Assembly (NCBI RefSeq): GCF_000576555.1
Contig: NZ_CP007145.1
Location: 3,348,001-3,412,000 of the forward strand
Reading direction: 5' to 3'
DNA length: 64,000 nucleotides
DNA from: Hymenobacter swuensis DY53
GTDB taxonomy: Bacteria; Bacteroidota; Bacteroidia; Cytophagales; Hymenobacteraceae
Position numbers and translations under genes: made by a program
Notes under the pieces: generated by a model
Databases searched by the model: none
What the model was told of the DNA's origin: nothing
Seen by the model: only the letters and a program-made list of their open reading frames with translations
Shown: in pieces, positions 58,146 through 64,000 of the stretch
Layout of the letters: every line of letters begins with the position of its first letter
Numbering within the stretch: position 1 is the stretch's first letter

Positions 58146-59939
58146 TTACATCCGCTCGGGCACCTGGATGCCGAGCAGACCTAGGCTGGCTTTGATGGTC
58201 TGGCCGGTTTGGGCCGAGAGGGCCACGTAGAAAGAGCGGCTGGTTTCGTTGGGCTCCGTGAAAATTTTCACTTCAGTGTAGAAGCGGTTGTAGGCGCGGG
58301 CCACCTCATAGGCGTACTGTGCCACCACGGCGGGCGAGAACGTGCGAGCAGCTTCCTGCACTACACCCTGATAGCGGCCTAACTCCTGCACCATTTCGCG
58401 GGCGGCAGCGGGCAGTTCCTTCAATGCGCTCAAGTCGGCCTCCTGACTGATGCTCATTTCGGCGGCCTTGCGCAGGATGGTGGCAATCCGGGCGTGCGAG
58501 TACTGCACGAACGGCCCCGTGTCGCCTTCCAGCTTCACCGATTCCTCGGGGTTGAAGAGCATGCGCTTCTTGGGATCCACCTTCAGCAGGTAGTACTTGA
58601 GCGCACCCAGTCCCAGCATATGGTAGAGTTGAGCCAGCTCGTCGTCGGAGAGGCCTTCCGTTTTGCCTTTTTCGAGGGTGGCTTGCTTGGCGGCTTCTAC
58701 TACTTCGCGCACCAACTCGTCGGCGTCTACTACGGTGCCTTCGCGGGTTTTCATTTTGCCCGTAGGCAGATCCACCATGCCGTAGCTGAGGTGATGAATG
58801 GCCGCTGCGTAGGGTTTTTCCAGTTTCTGAAGCGTCGCCTGCAGTACCTGCATGTGGTAATTCTGCTCGTCGGCAATGACGTAGATACTGGAATCGTAAT
58901 GGAAGTCGGCGTATTTCAGTTCGGCTGTGCCCAGGTCTTGGGTGAGGTACACGCTGGTGCCGTCAGAACGGAGCAGGATTTTCTGATCCAGCCCTTCCTG
59001 CGTCAGGTCCACCCAAGTCGAACCGTCTTCTTTTCGGTAAAACAAGCCCCGGTCCAAACCTTCCTGCACCCGCTCCTTACCCAGCAGATACGTACCCGAC
59101 TCGTAGTAAAACTTGTCGAAATCGACGCCAATAGCGGCATAGGTAGCATTGTGGCCTTCGTACACCCAGCCGTTCATCTGCCGCCACAGGCTCACTACTT
59201 CTTCGTCACCGGCCTCCCATTTCTGTAGCATATCCCGGGCTTCCAGCATCAGCGGAGCCGATGCCTTGGCTACATCCTCGGATACCCCCTCAGCTACCAG
59301 CTGCGCTACCTGCTCGCGGTAGTGCTTCTCGAACAGCACGTAGTACTTGCCCACCAGATGGTCGCCTTTGATACCGTCACTTTCAGGCGTCTCGGCGTGG
59401 CCAAACTGCTGGTAGCCCAGCATCGACTTGCAGATATGGATACCCCGGTCGTTAACCAGGTTTACTTTACTTACGGTAGCTCCGGTGGCCTTCAGAATCT
59501 CGGCCACCGAGTAACCGAGGAAGTTGTTGCGCAGGTGGCCCAGGTGCAGGGGCTTGTTGGTGTTGGGCGAGGAGTACTCCACCACCACGTTGCGCGGGCC
59601 CTCGGTAGTTACGGGCGTGCCAGCCGGCTGCCGGCGCAGCGCCGTGAACAGCTTCAGCCACTCGGCATCGGCAATTTCCAGGTTCAGGAAGCCTTTCACC
59701 ACGTTGAAGCCGCTCACCAAGGGCGCGTTGGCCACCAGCCACTCGCCGAGGGCCTGCCCGATCTGCTCGGGACCTTTGCCCAGGGTTTTGGTGAAGGGGA
59801 ACGTGACGAGCGTAAACTGGCCGGCAAACTCCTTGCGCGTGGGCTGCAACGTAAGCTGAGCGGCGGGCACGGTGGTGCCGAATACGGCCTGAATAGCTGC
59901 CCCAAGGGCAGTTTTGAGGGTTTGTTCGAGTTGCTGCAC
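58146..59939 (-). CDS. argS: Arginyl-tRNA synthetase
   Basis: Class I synthetase of 597 residues, assuming the GTG at 59939 that starts VQQLEQTLKTALGAAIQ; the frame continues upstream to 60131 but the added part is not ArgS-like. N-terminal Add-1 domain, catalytic SSPNTNKPLHLGHLRNNFLG with HLGH as HIGH motif, GKMKTREGTVVDADEL in place of a KMSKS loop (usual in ArgS), and the C-terminal DALR domain (GPFVQYSHARIATIL). No ATG is available near the expected N-terminus. Confidence 0.95.
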   Translation of the reverse strand: MQQLEQTLKTALGAAIQAVFGTTVPAAQLTLQPTRKEFAGQFTLVTFPFTKTLGKGPEQIGQALGEWLVANAPLVSGFNVVKGFLNLEIADAEWLKLFTALRRQPAGTPVTTEGPRNVVVEYSSPNTNKPLHLGHLRNNFLGYSVAEILKATGATVSKVNLVNDRGIHICKSMLGYQQFGHAETPESDGIKGDHLVGKYYVLFEKHYREQVAQLVAEGVSEDVAKASAPLMLEARDMLQKWEAGDEEVVSLWRQMNGWVYEGHNATYAAIGVDFDKFYYESGTYLLGKERVQEGLDRGLFYRKEDGSTWVDLTQEGLDQKILLRSDGTSVYLTQDLGTAELKYADFHYDSSIYVIADEQNYHMQVLQATLQKLEKPYAAAIHHLSYGMVDLPTGKMKTREGTVVDADELVREVVEAAKQATLEKGKTEGLSDDELAQLYHMLGLGALKYYLLKVDPKKRMLFNPEESVKLEGDTGPFVQYSHARIATILRKAAEMSISQEADLSALKELPAAAREMVQELGRYQGVVQEAARTFSPAVVAQYAYEVARAYNRFYTEVKIFTEPNETSRSFYVALSAQTGQTIKASLGLLGIQVPERM

Positions 59940-60446
59940 TGAGAAGAGCGAAACGCTTGGTAAGGAAATCCGGATCAGGATTTCGCAATGATTGACTGGA
60001 CGACTGGCCGCGAAACGGGCGTAAGCGCGGGCACTGACCGGGTTAGCGGCGCCGGCCACTGCCGACATGCCTGCTGCACCCGGCGCAAGCTGCTGCTTAC
60101 GCCATGAGTCGTCGTGGCCGGAGTAGTCCAAAAATCGGAGTCATAATGAAAGGTCGGTGCTCCATTCAGAGTCGCCGACCCCACAAAGGTAGAAACCTGC
60201 GCCGGAAGCTGCCCGAAAAAGTGCGGCCCCGGCTTCGGCACACCAGCCGGGCACGCCGGGCATCCGGGCGGCCCGCTTTCCGCTTTTCCCATTAGTACCT
60301 TCCTAGCATTCACTCACCCTGACACTTGGGGCTTTCATCAGTAGAAAGATGATGAATATCATGTATTTATCTGATTTTTTAATCTTGCAGCAAGCCGAGC
60401 GGTTGGCGTACTTGCCGGCGGTACATTTCTCGCTTTTTTCCGCATC
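59940..60446. other. Gene-free stretch between argS and the stress-protein gene
   Basis: About 500 bases without a convincing gene. It holds a -7 type TACCTTTG on the minus strand (60191-60184), which would give argS a leader of roughly 240 bases if used. The right side becomes AT-rich (60350-60390), as expected for the promoter of the rightward stress-protein gene; TACATTTC near 60421 is a possible -7 box. Small minus-strand frames here do not look coding. Confidence 0.5.
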
Positions 60447-61259
60447 ATGGCCACTTCCCTGCTGATTCTCACCGACTTTTTTCAGGCCGCCGACGCGGCC
60501 CTGAACTATGCCACCAACTTAGCCGCGCCCCTCAATGCTCGCCTGGTGCTGCTGCACGTACGCCGCGACTCGGTGCTGGATCCTGAAATGTTTACCGGGC
60601 AGCTTTCCAACCTCAGCCGCGAAGCCATTCATTTGGCCCTGAGCAGCCTGGCCCGCGACCTGTCGGTGCCGGTGGTGGCGGAGATAGGTCACGGACGGGT
60701 GGCCTTTGCCGTGGCCGATGCCGTGAGCCGCCACCATCCGGCCCTGGTGGTACTGGGCCGCCACGATACTTCAGGCACGCCCGATGAGCTGGTGACGACT
60801 ACCTCGCTCGATATTCTGCGCACGGCCCCCTACCCCATGCTGGTAGTGCCGCACACCATACGCAACCCTGCCCTGCCCCACCGCGTGCTGCTGGCTACCG
60901 ATGGCGAGGAGTTCACGCTGGGCCAGTTTGCCGGCACCGCCCGCCACCTGCTCAACGCCCTACACGCCGAGCTAACCATCCTGCACGTTACGCCCACGGA
61001 AACGGCCGCTGACGAGACCTCCGCCCTGGATTCCGTCACGCGCACCGGCCTCACCGCCGACCTGCTCACGCTACATAGCCGCACGGCAGTAGCTGCCCAA
61101 CCCGCCGAAGGTATTTTACAGGTAGCCTCCGAGTACGACATAGTCATACTCATTGCTCGCCGCCGCAGCTTCCTGGGGCAGCTGTTTCACCATAGTGTTA
61201 CGGCCGAGGTGGTCCGCCGCAGCCCGGTGCCAGTTCTGGTGCTGCCGGCCCAGGAATAA
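60447..61259 (+). CDS. Tandem universal stress protein
   Basis: 270 residues with two UspA domains. First: LLILTDFFQAADAALNYATNLAAPLNARLVLLHV. Second begins HRVLLATDGEEFTLGQF and ends VVRRSPVPVLVLPA. The full ATP-binding G-x2-G-x9-G(S/T) signature is weak in both halves (VVLGRHDTSGT in the first, LIARRRSFLGQLFHHSVT in the second), so nucleotide binding may be altered. Role in stress or growth arrest is inferred from the family. Confidence 0.88.
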   Translation: MATSLLILTDFFQAADAALNYATNLAAPLNARLVLLHVRRDSVLDPEMFTGQLSNLSREAIHLALSSLARDLSVPVVAEIGHGRVAFAVADAVSRHHPALVVLGRHDTSGTPDELVTTTSLDILRTAPYPMLVVPHTIRNPALPHRVLLATDGEEFTLGQFAGTARHLLNALHAELTILHVTPTETAADETSALDSVTRTGLTADLLTLHSRTAVAAQPAEGILQVASEYDIVILIARRRSFLGQLFHHSVTAEVVRRSPVPVLVLPAQE

Positions 61260-61302
61260 CTGCCAAAGCCCCACCGACGCGCATCGGTGAGGCTTTGGGC
61301 AG
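61260..61302 (+). terminator. Hairpin after the stress-protein gene
   Basis: CTGCCAAAGCCCCACCGA at 61260-61277 pairs with TCGGTGAGGCTTTGGGCAG (to 61302), with small bulges. No T-run; it faces the convergent YbaY-like gene. Confidence 0.65.
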
Positions 61303-61330
61303 AAGGTAACGGAACCGGCCCGGCCGGCTG

Positions 61331-61783
61331 CTACTGCACTGGCCGCAGCACCAGTTCTACCTGCTTGGGATGGTTGCCGGTGATGACGGGGTAGGCCTCG
61401 TCGTTCAGGTACAGCAGCCGGCCGCCGTCGGTAATGCGGGCCTGCACGGTGTAAGTGTTGCTCATCTTGATCAGGGCCGGATCATAGCGCAGCGCAAAGG
61501 CAAACGGCACCTGCCGTCCGTTGGGCCGAATGGTCACGGAATCCAGCACCGTAGCGGCCACATCCTGCAGCGAGACATCCTGCAGCACCACCCGCACCAC
61601 GGCCGTGGGCGGCAGCGCCATGCGGTTGCGGTAGGTAATGGTGCCCGTCACGGAATCCGGGGCAGCAGCAGCGGTGGCCGGCTCTCCAGTGGCGGCAGCT
61701 GGCGGGGCAGTAGACGACGGAGAGGCAGTGCAGCTGGCCAGCAGGATGGGCAGGCTGAACACCAGGCTATGGAGCGTTTTCAT
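61331..61783 (-). CDS. YbaY-like lipoprotein
   Basis: 150 residues with lipobox LLASC (Cys18) and an Ala/Pro/Thr-rich linker to about residue 42. The domain VTGTITYRNRMALPPTAVVRVVLQDVSLQDV, then RYDPALIKMSNTYTVQARIT and YPVITGNHPKQVELVL is the YbaY/YscW-type beta fold. Envelope protein of unknown function. Convergent with the stress-protein gene; downstream of rocF on the same strand. Confidence 0.85.
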   Translation of the reverse strand: MKTLHSLVFSLPILLASCTASPSSTAPPAAATGEPATAAAAPDSVTGTITYRNRMALPPTAVVRVVLQDVSLQDVAATVLDSVTIRPNGRQVPFAFALRYDPALIKMSNTYTVQARITDGGRLLYLNDEAYPVITGNHPKQVELVLRPVQ

Positions 61784-61793
61784 AACGGAGAAA

Positions 61794-61839
61794 GCAAGAT
61801 TGAACGCGCAATAAACGGTTATTGTGCGTTCAATCTTGC
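61794..61839. repeat. Inverted repeat in the rocF-lipoprotein gap
   Basis: GCAAGATTGAACGCGCAATA and its partner TATTGTGCGTTCAATCTTGC pair over 21 bases with one G-T mismatch and a four-base loop. Could be the rocF terminator or attenuate read-through to the lipoprotein gene. Confidence 0.7.
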
Positions 61840-61849
61840 GCGGACTCAG

Positions 61850-62824
61850 CTATCGGCTTACCACTTCCTCCAGCCGCAGGCGGCGTTGAATAGCATCGGT
61901 GGCGGCTTCCAGGATGTCAAAGGCGTTCTGAGCCATGGTGTTTTCGGAGTCTAGCGTAGGGTTGATTTCCACCATCTCGAAGCACACTACCCGGTCGTTA
62001 TCCAGCAAGGCGCGGCACAGACTGATGGCTTCCTCCACGTTCAGGCCATCCACTACGGGCGTGCCGGTACCTTTGCTGAAGCGCGAATCTAAGGAGTCCA
62101 CATCGAAGCTGATGTACACCATGTCGCAGAAGCGGAGCCGCTCATAAATCTCGCGGGCTACCTGGCGGGTACCCTTCTCCTTCACCTCGGCCAGCTTGTA
62201 GTTCTTGATGCCCAGCCGCTCGATGATGGCATCCTCCTCGTGCTCGGTGTCGCGCACCACCACGTATACCAAGTGCTCGGGCGTGACTTTGGGGCCGGCT
62301 TCGCCCAGGTTTTTGAGCTTCTGCCAGAAGAACTCGGTTTCGGGCTCGGGCTGATTGCGCTGACACTCGCGGTTATCATCACCCAGCGAAATAGCCAGCG
62401 GCATACCATGCATATTACCCGAGGGCGTGGTATAGGGCGAGTGAATGTCGGCGTGGGCATCTACCCACACGACGCCTAGCGTTTTGTGCGGATAAGCCGC
62501 CTTAATGCCCGCAATAGTGGCGGAGGCGTTGCTATGGTCGCCGGCCAGTACCAGCGGAAACTCCCCGAAGCGTAGGGTTTGCTCTACGGTGCTGGCAATG
62601 CCCTTTTGCACCGTGTAAATGGAATCGATGTGCTTGGCCTTCGGAAAGTGGTTTTTCTCGAAGAGCACGTGGTTCAGATCGGGCACACTCACCGAATTGA
62701 ACCGGCGGAAGTAGTCGGACCCTTTGTTGAGGCAGGCCACCTTGAGGGCATCCACGCCCAAGCTGGCGCCACGGGTTCCGGCCCCGAGTTCGGAACGGAC
62801 TTCCAGAAGCTTAATGCGTCGCAT
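61850..62824 (-). CDS. rocF: Arginase
   Basis: 324 residues of the ureohydrolase family. Metal sites: GDHS, WVDAHADIH, SFDVDSLDS and EINPTLD. SGNMHGMPLAISLG is closer to arginase than agmatinase sequences. It hydrolyses arginine to ornithine and urea. The gene is divergent from the arginine decarboxylase gene at 63080, so the two arginine-using routes sit side by side and may share the 255-base control region. Confidence 0.9.
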   Translation of the reverse strand: MRRIKLLEVRSELGAGTRGASLGVDALKVACLNKGSDYFRRFNSVSVPDLNHVLFEKNHFPKAKHIDSIYTVQKGIASTVEQTLRFGEFPLVLAGDHSNASATIAGIKAAYPHKTLGVVWVDAHADIHSPYTTPSGNMHGMPLAISLGDDNRECQRNQPEPETEFFWQKLKNLGEAGPKVTPEHLVYVVVRDTEHEEDAIIERLGIKNYKLAEVKEKGTRQVAREIYERLRFCDMVYISFDVDSLDSRFSKGTGTPVVDGLNVEEAISLCRALLDNDRVVCFEMVEINPTLDSENTMAQNAFDILEAATDAIQRRLRLEEVVSR

Positions 62825-62960
62825 ATTACATTGGCAGAAAAAGGGTTAGGTGGTTTAGATGCTTGCCGATTGAGTGGGTGGGGTCCCTCTCAGGCTTGAC
62901 GCGCGCGGGCCTTCCGGCGCAACCAACGAACAGAGCACAACCAAAACCCCCGCGAGGGGG

Positions 62961-62968
62961 TATCTTTG
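62961..62968 (+). promoter_or_regulatory. -7 element TATCTTTG before the decarboxylase gene
   Basis: TATCTTTG fits TAnnTTTG. It lies about 110 bases upstream of the ATG at 63080, just after a CCCCCGCGAGGGGG palindrome. Confidence 0.55.
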
Positions 62969-63079
62969 CACCTGCAAGTTCGGCAAAAGCTTTGCGAAGA
63001 AAAAGAGTGCACGGTGGAGCTTGCTACCAGTCGGCGTTCTTTCGGCCAAACCCCTCACAACTTCCCCCAATTTCCTTCA

Positions 63080-64000
63080 ATGGATACCTACCACGACCTG
63101 ATTTCGCAGACGTTCGACTTTCCCACCGATGAGTTTCAGGTACAGGATAACGAGCTGCGCTTCCACGACATTGATTTGATGGCTTTGGTGGAAAAGCACG
63201 GCACCCCACTGCGCCTGGCCTACCTACCCAAAATCTCCTCCCAGATTCAGCGGGCCAAGGAGTGGTTCCGTCTCGGCATCGAGCAGACCGGCTACCAGGG
63301 CAAGTATTCTTACGCCTACTGCACCAAGGCTTCGCACTTCAGCTTTGTGGTGGAGGAAGCTCTCAAAAACGGCGTCCACATCGAAACGTCCTCCTGGTTT
63401 GATACGAATATCATCCGGGCCATGCACGCCAAGGGCAAGGTGCAGAAGGACACGTTCATCATCTGCAACGGTTTCAAAACCGAGGACTACAAGCGCGAAA
63501 TCACCCGCCTCATCAACGACGGCTTCGTGAACTGCATGCCCATCCTGGACTCGCCCAACGAGGTGGACTACTACCACGACAACGTGCGCGAAAAGTGCAA
63601 CGTGGGCATGCGCCTGGCTTCCGACGAGGAGCCGCGCTTCCAGTTCTACACCTCCCGCCTGGGCATCCGCTACACCGATGCCCTGCCGCTCTACGAGCAG
63701 AAAATTAAGGACGACCCGCGCTTCGAGCTCACGATGCTGCACTACTTCATCAACACTGGCATCAAGGATACCAGCTACTACTGGTCGGAGCTGAGCCGGT
63801 TTGTGCATAAGTACTGCGAGCTGCGCAAAGTGTGTCCTACCCTCACCACCCTGGATATCGGCGGCGGCCTGCCCATCCAGACCAGCATTCAGAAGGAGTA
63901 CGACTACCCTTATATGATTGCCGAGGTGCTGCGCACCATCAAGCGCATCTGTGAGGAGGAAGGCGTGCCGGAGCCGGATATTTTCACCGAGTTCGGCATC
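63080..64000 (+). CDS. speA: Arginine decarboxylase, N-terminal part (cut by window end)
   Basis: The frame is open from the ATG at 63080 through base 64000 (307 codons). Fold-III PLP decarboxylase: PLP lysine is probably Lys83 in YAYCTKASHF, and LDIGGGLPIQTS is the glycine-rich phosphate-binding loop. Sequence FDTNIIRAMHAKGKV and HYFINTGIKDTSYYWSEL agree with the Bacteroidota type of arginine decarboxylase (related to the diaminopimelate/ornithine group). Makes agmatine for polyamines. Divergent from arginase. The C-terminal barrel with the active-site Cys lies outside the window. Confidence 0.85.
   Translation, partial: MDTYHDLISQTFDFPTDEFQVQDNELRFHDIDLMALVEKHGTPLRLAYLPKISSQIQRAKEWFRLGIEQTGYQGKYSYAYCTKASHFSFVVEEALKNGVHIETSSWFDTNIIRAMHAKGKVQKDTFIICNGFKTEDYKREITRLINDGFVNCMPILDSPNEVDYYHDNVREKCNVGMRLASDEEPRFQFYTSRLGIRYTDALPLYEQKIKDDPRFELTMLHYFINTGIKDTSYYWSELSRFVHKYCELRKVCPTLTTLDIGGGLPIQTSIQKEYDYPYMIAEVLRTIKRICEEEGVPEPDIFTEFGI

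Noticed and set aside
59975..60313. 112-residue minus-strand frame upstream of argS
   Set aside because: Composition is unlike a protein, and it contains a likely promoter.

Overview
The window looks like chromosomal DNA from a GC-rich Bacteroidota member of the Hymenobacter type. Evidence for this: promoters resemble the Bacteroidota TTTG / TAnnTTTG pattern, Shine-Dalgarno sites are mostly absent, there is a TonB receptor with an N-terminal carboxypeptidase-like domain, the LeuA is short, there is a DUF4369/TlpA thioredoxin, and the same palindromic repeats recur between genes. No rRNA, tRNA, CRISPR array, integrase or intact insertion sequence was found. The assignment is inference from gene content only.

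Layout. 1-6.5 kb: branched-chain amino acid synthesis (ilvA end, leuA, leuC, leuD, leuB), interrupted by one AT-rich orphan membrane gene. 6.6-11.9 kb: an alpha/beta hydrolase and two LytS-type kinase/LytTR regulator pairs facing each other tail to tail. 11.9-18.3 kb: a secreted helical-repeat protein and a TonB-dependent receptor that share a near-identical promoter/operator, a 21-bp tandem repeat array, then a TPR histidine kinase operon with a phosphodiester-glycosidase-like lipoprotein. 18.5-28.8 kb: housekeeping and accessory genes (zincin-like protein, DUF2809, ElaA-like acetyltransferase, PAS-only protein with a metal-less CZB-like partner, M28 peptidase, GT39 transferase, YfcC-like transporter). 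29-33 kb: glycogen synthesis by a GH13 branching enzyme and a eukaryote-like GT3 glycogen synthase. 33.8-45.5 kb: STAS protein, RNase Z, queuosine precursor transporter, trpS, CoA-transferase, methyltransferase, Gfo/Idh oxidoreductase, TlpA-like protein, DEAD-box helicase. 52-64 kb: kptA, CPCC protein, menA, HAD phosphatase, glutathione peroxidase, FabH-like synthase, LOG protein, argS, universal stress protein, YbaY-like lipoprotein, arginase and, divergently, an arginine decarboxylase cut by the window end.

The most interesting part is 45.7-51.1 kb. An ECF sigma factor and a tiny zinc-type anti-sigma factor follow a Tat-exported molybdopterin oxidoreductase of MsrP/YedY type and a b-type cytochrome. 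Divergent from these is an operon for a DUF1223 thioredoxin-like protein, a DM13-like lipoprotein and an outer-membrane barrel, followed by a secreted peptide with Lys-Met every five residues. Three promoters in this island share GCTGTAAGG-N14-GCGTCTA with identical spacing, two of them back to back around a 46-bp perfect palindrome. The set resembles the reactive-chlorine response known from Azospira (sigF/nrsF, yedY1, yedZ1, mrpX), but with a different anti-sigma factor and extra envelope genes. It is a good candidate for an undescribed Bacteroidota envelope methionine-repair and oxidant-scavenging system.

A second regulatory result: the genes at 12667 and 15426 each carry two direct repeats (GAAGCGTYGGA, plus-strand reading) exactly 21 bp apart, upstream of a -33 TTTC / N19 / -7 box. 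This is the geometry of LytTR binding sites, and two LytTR regulators are encoded next door.
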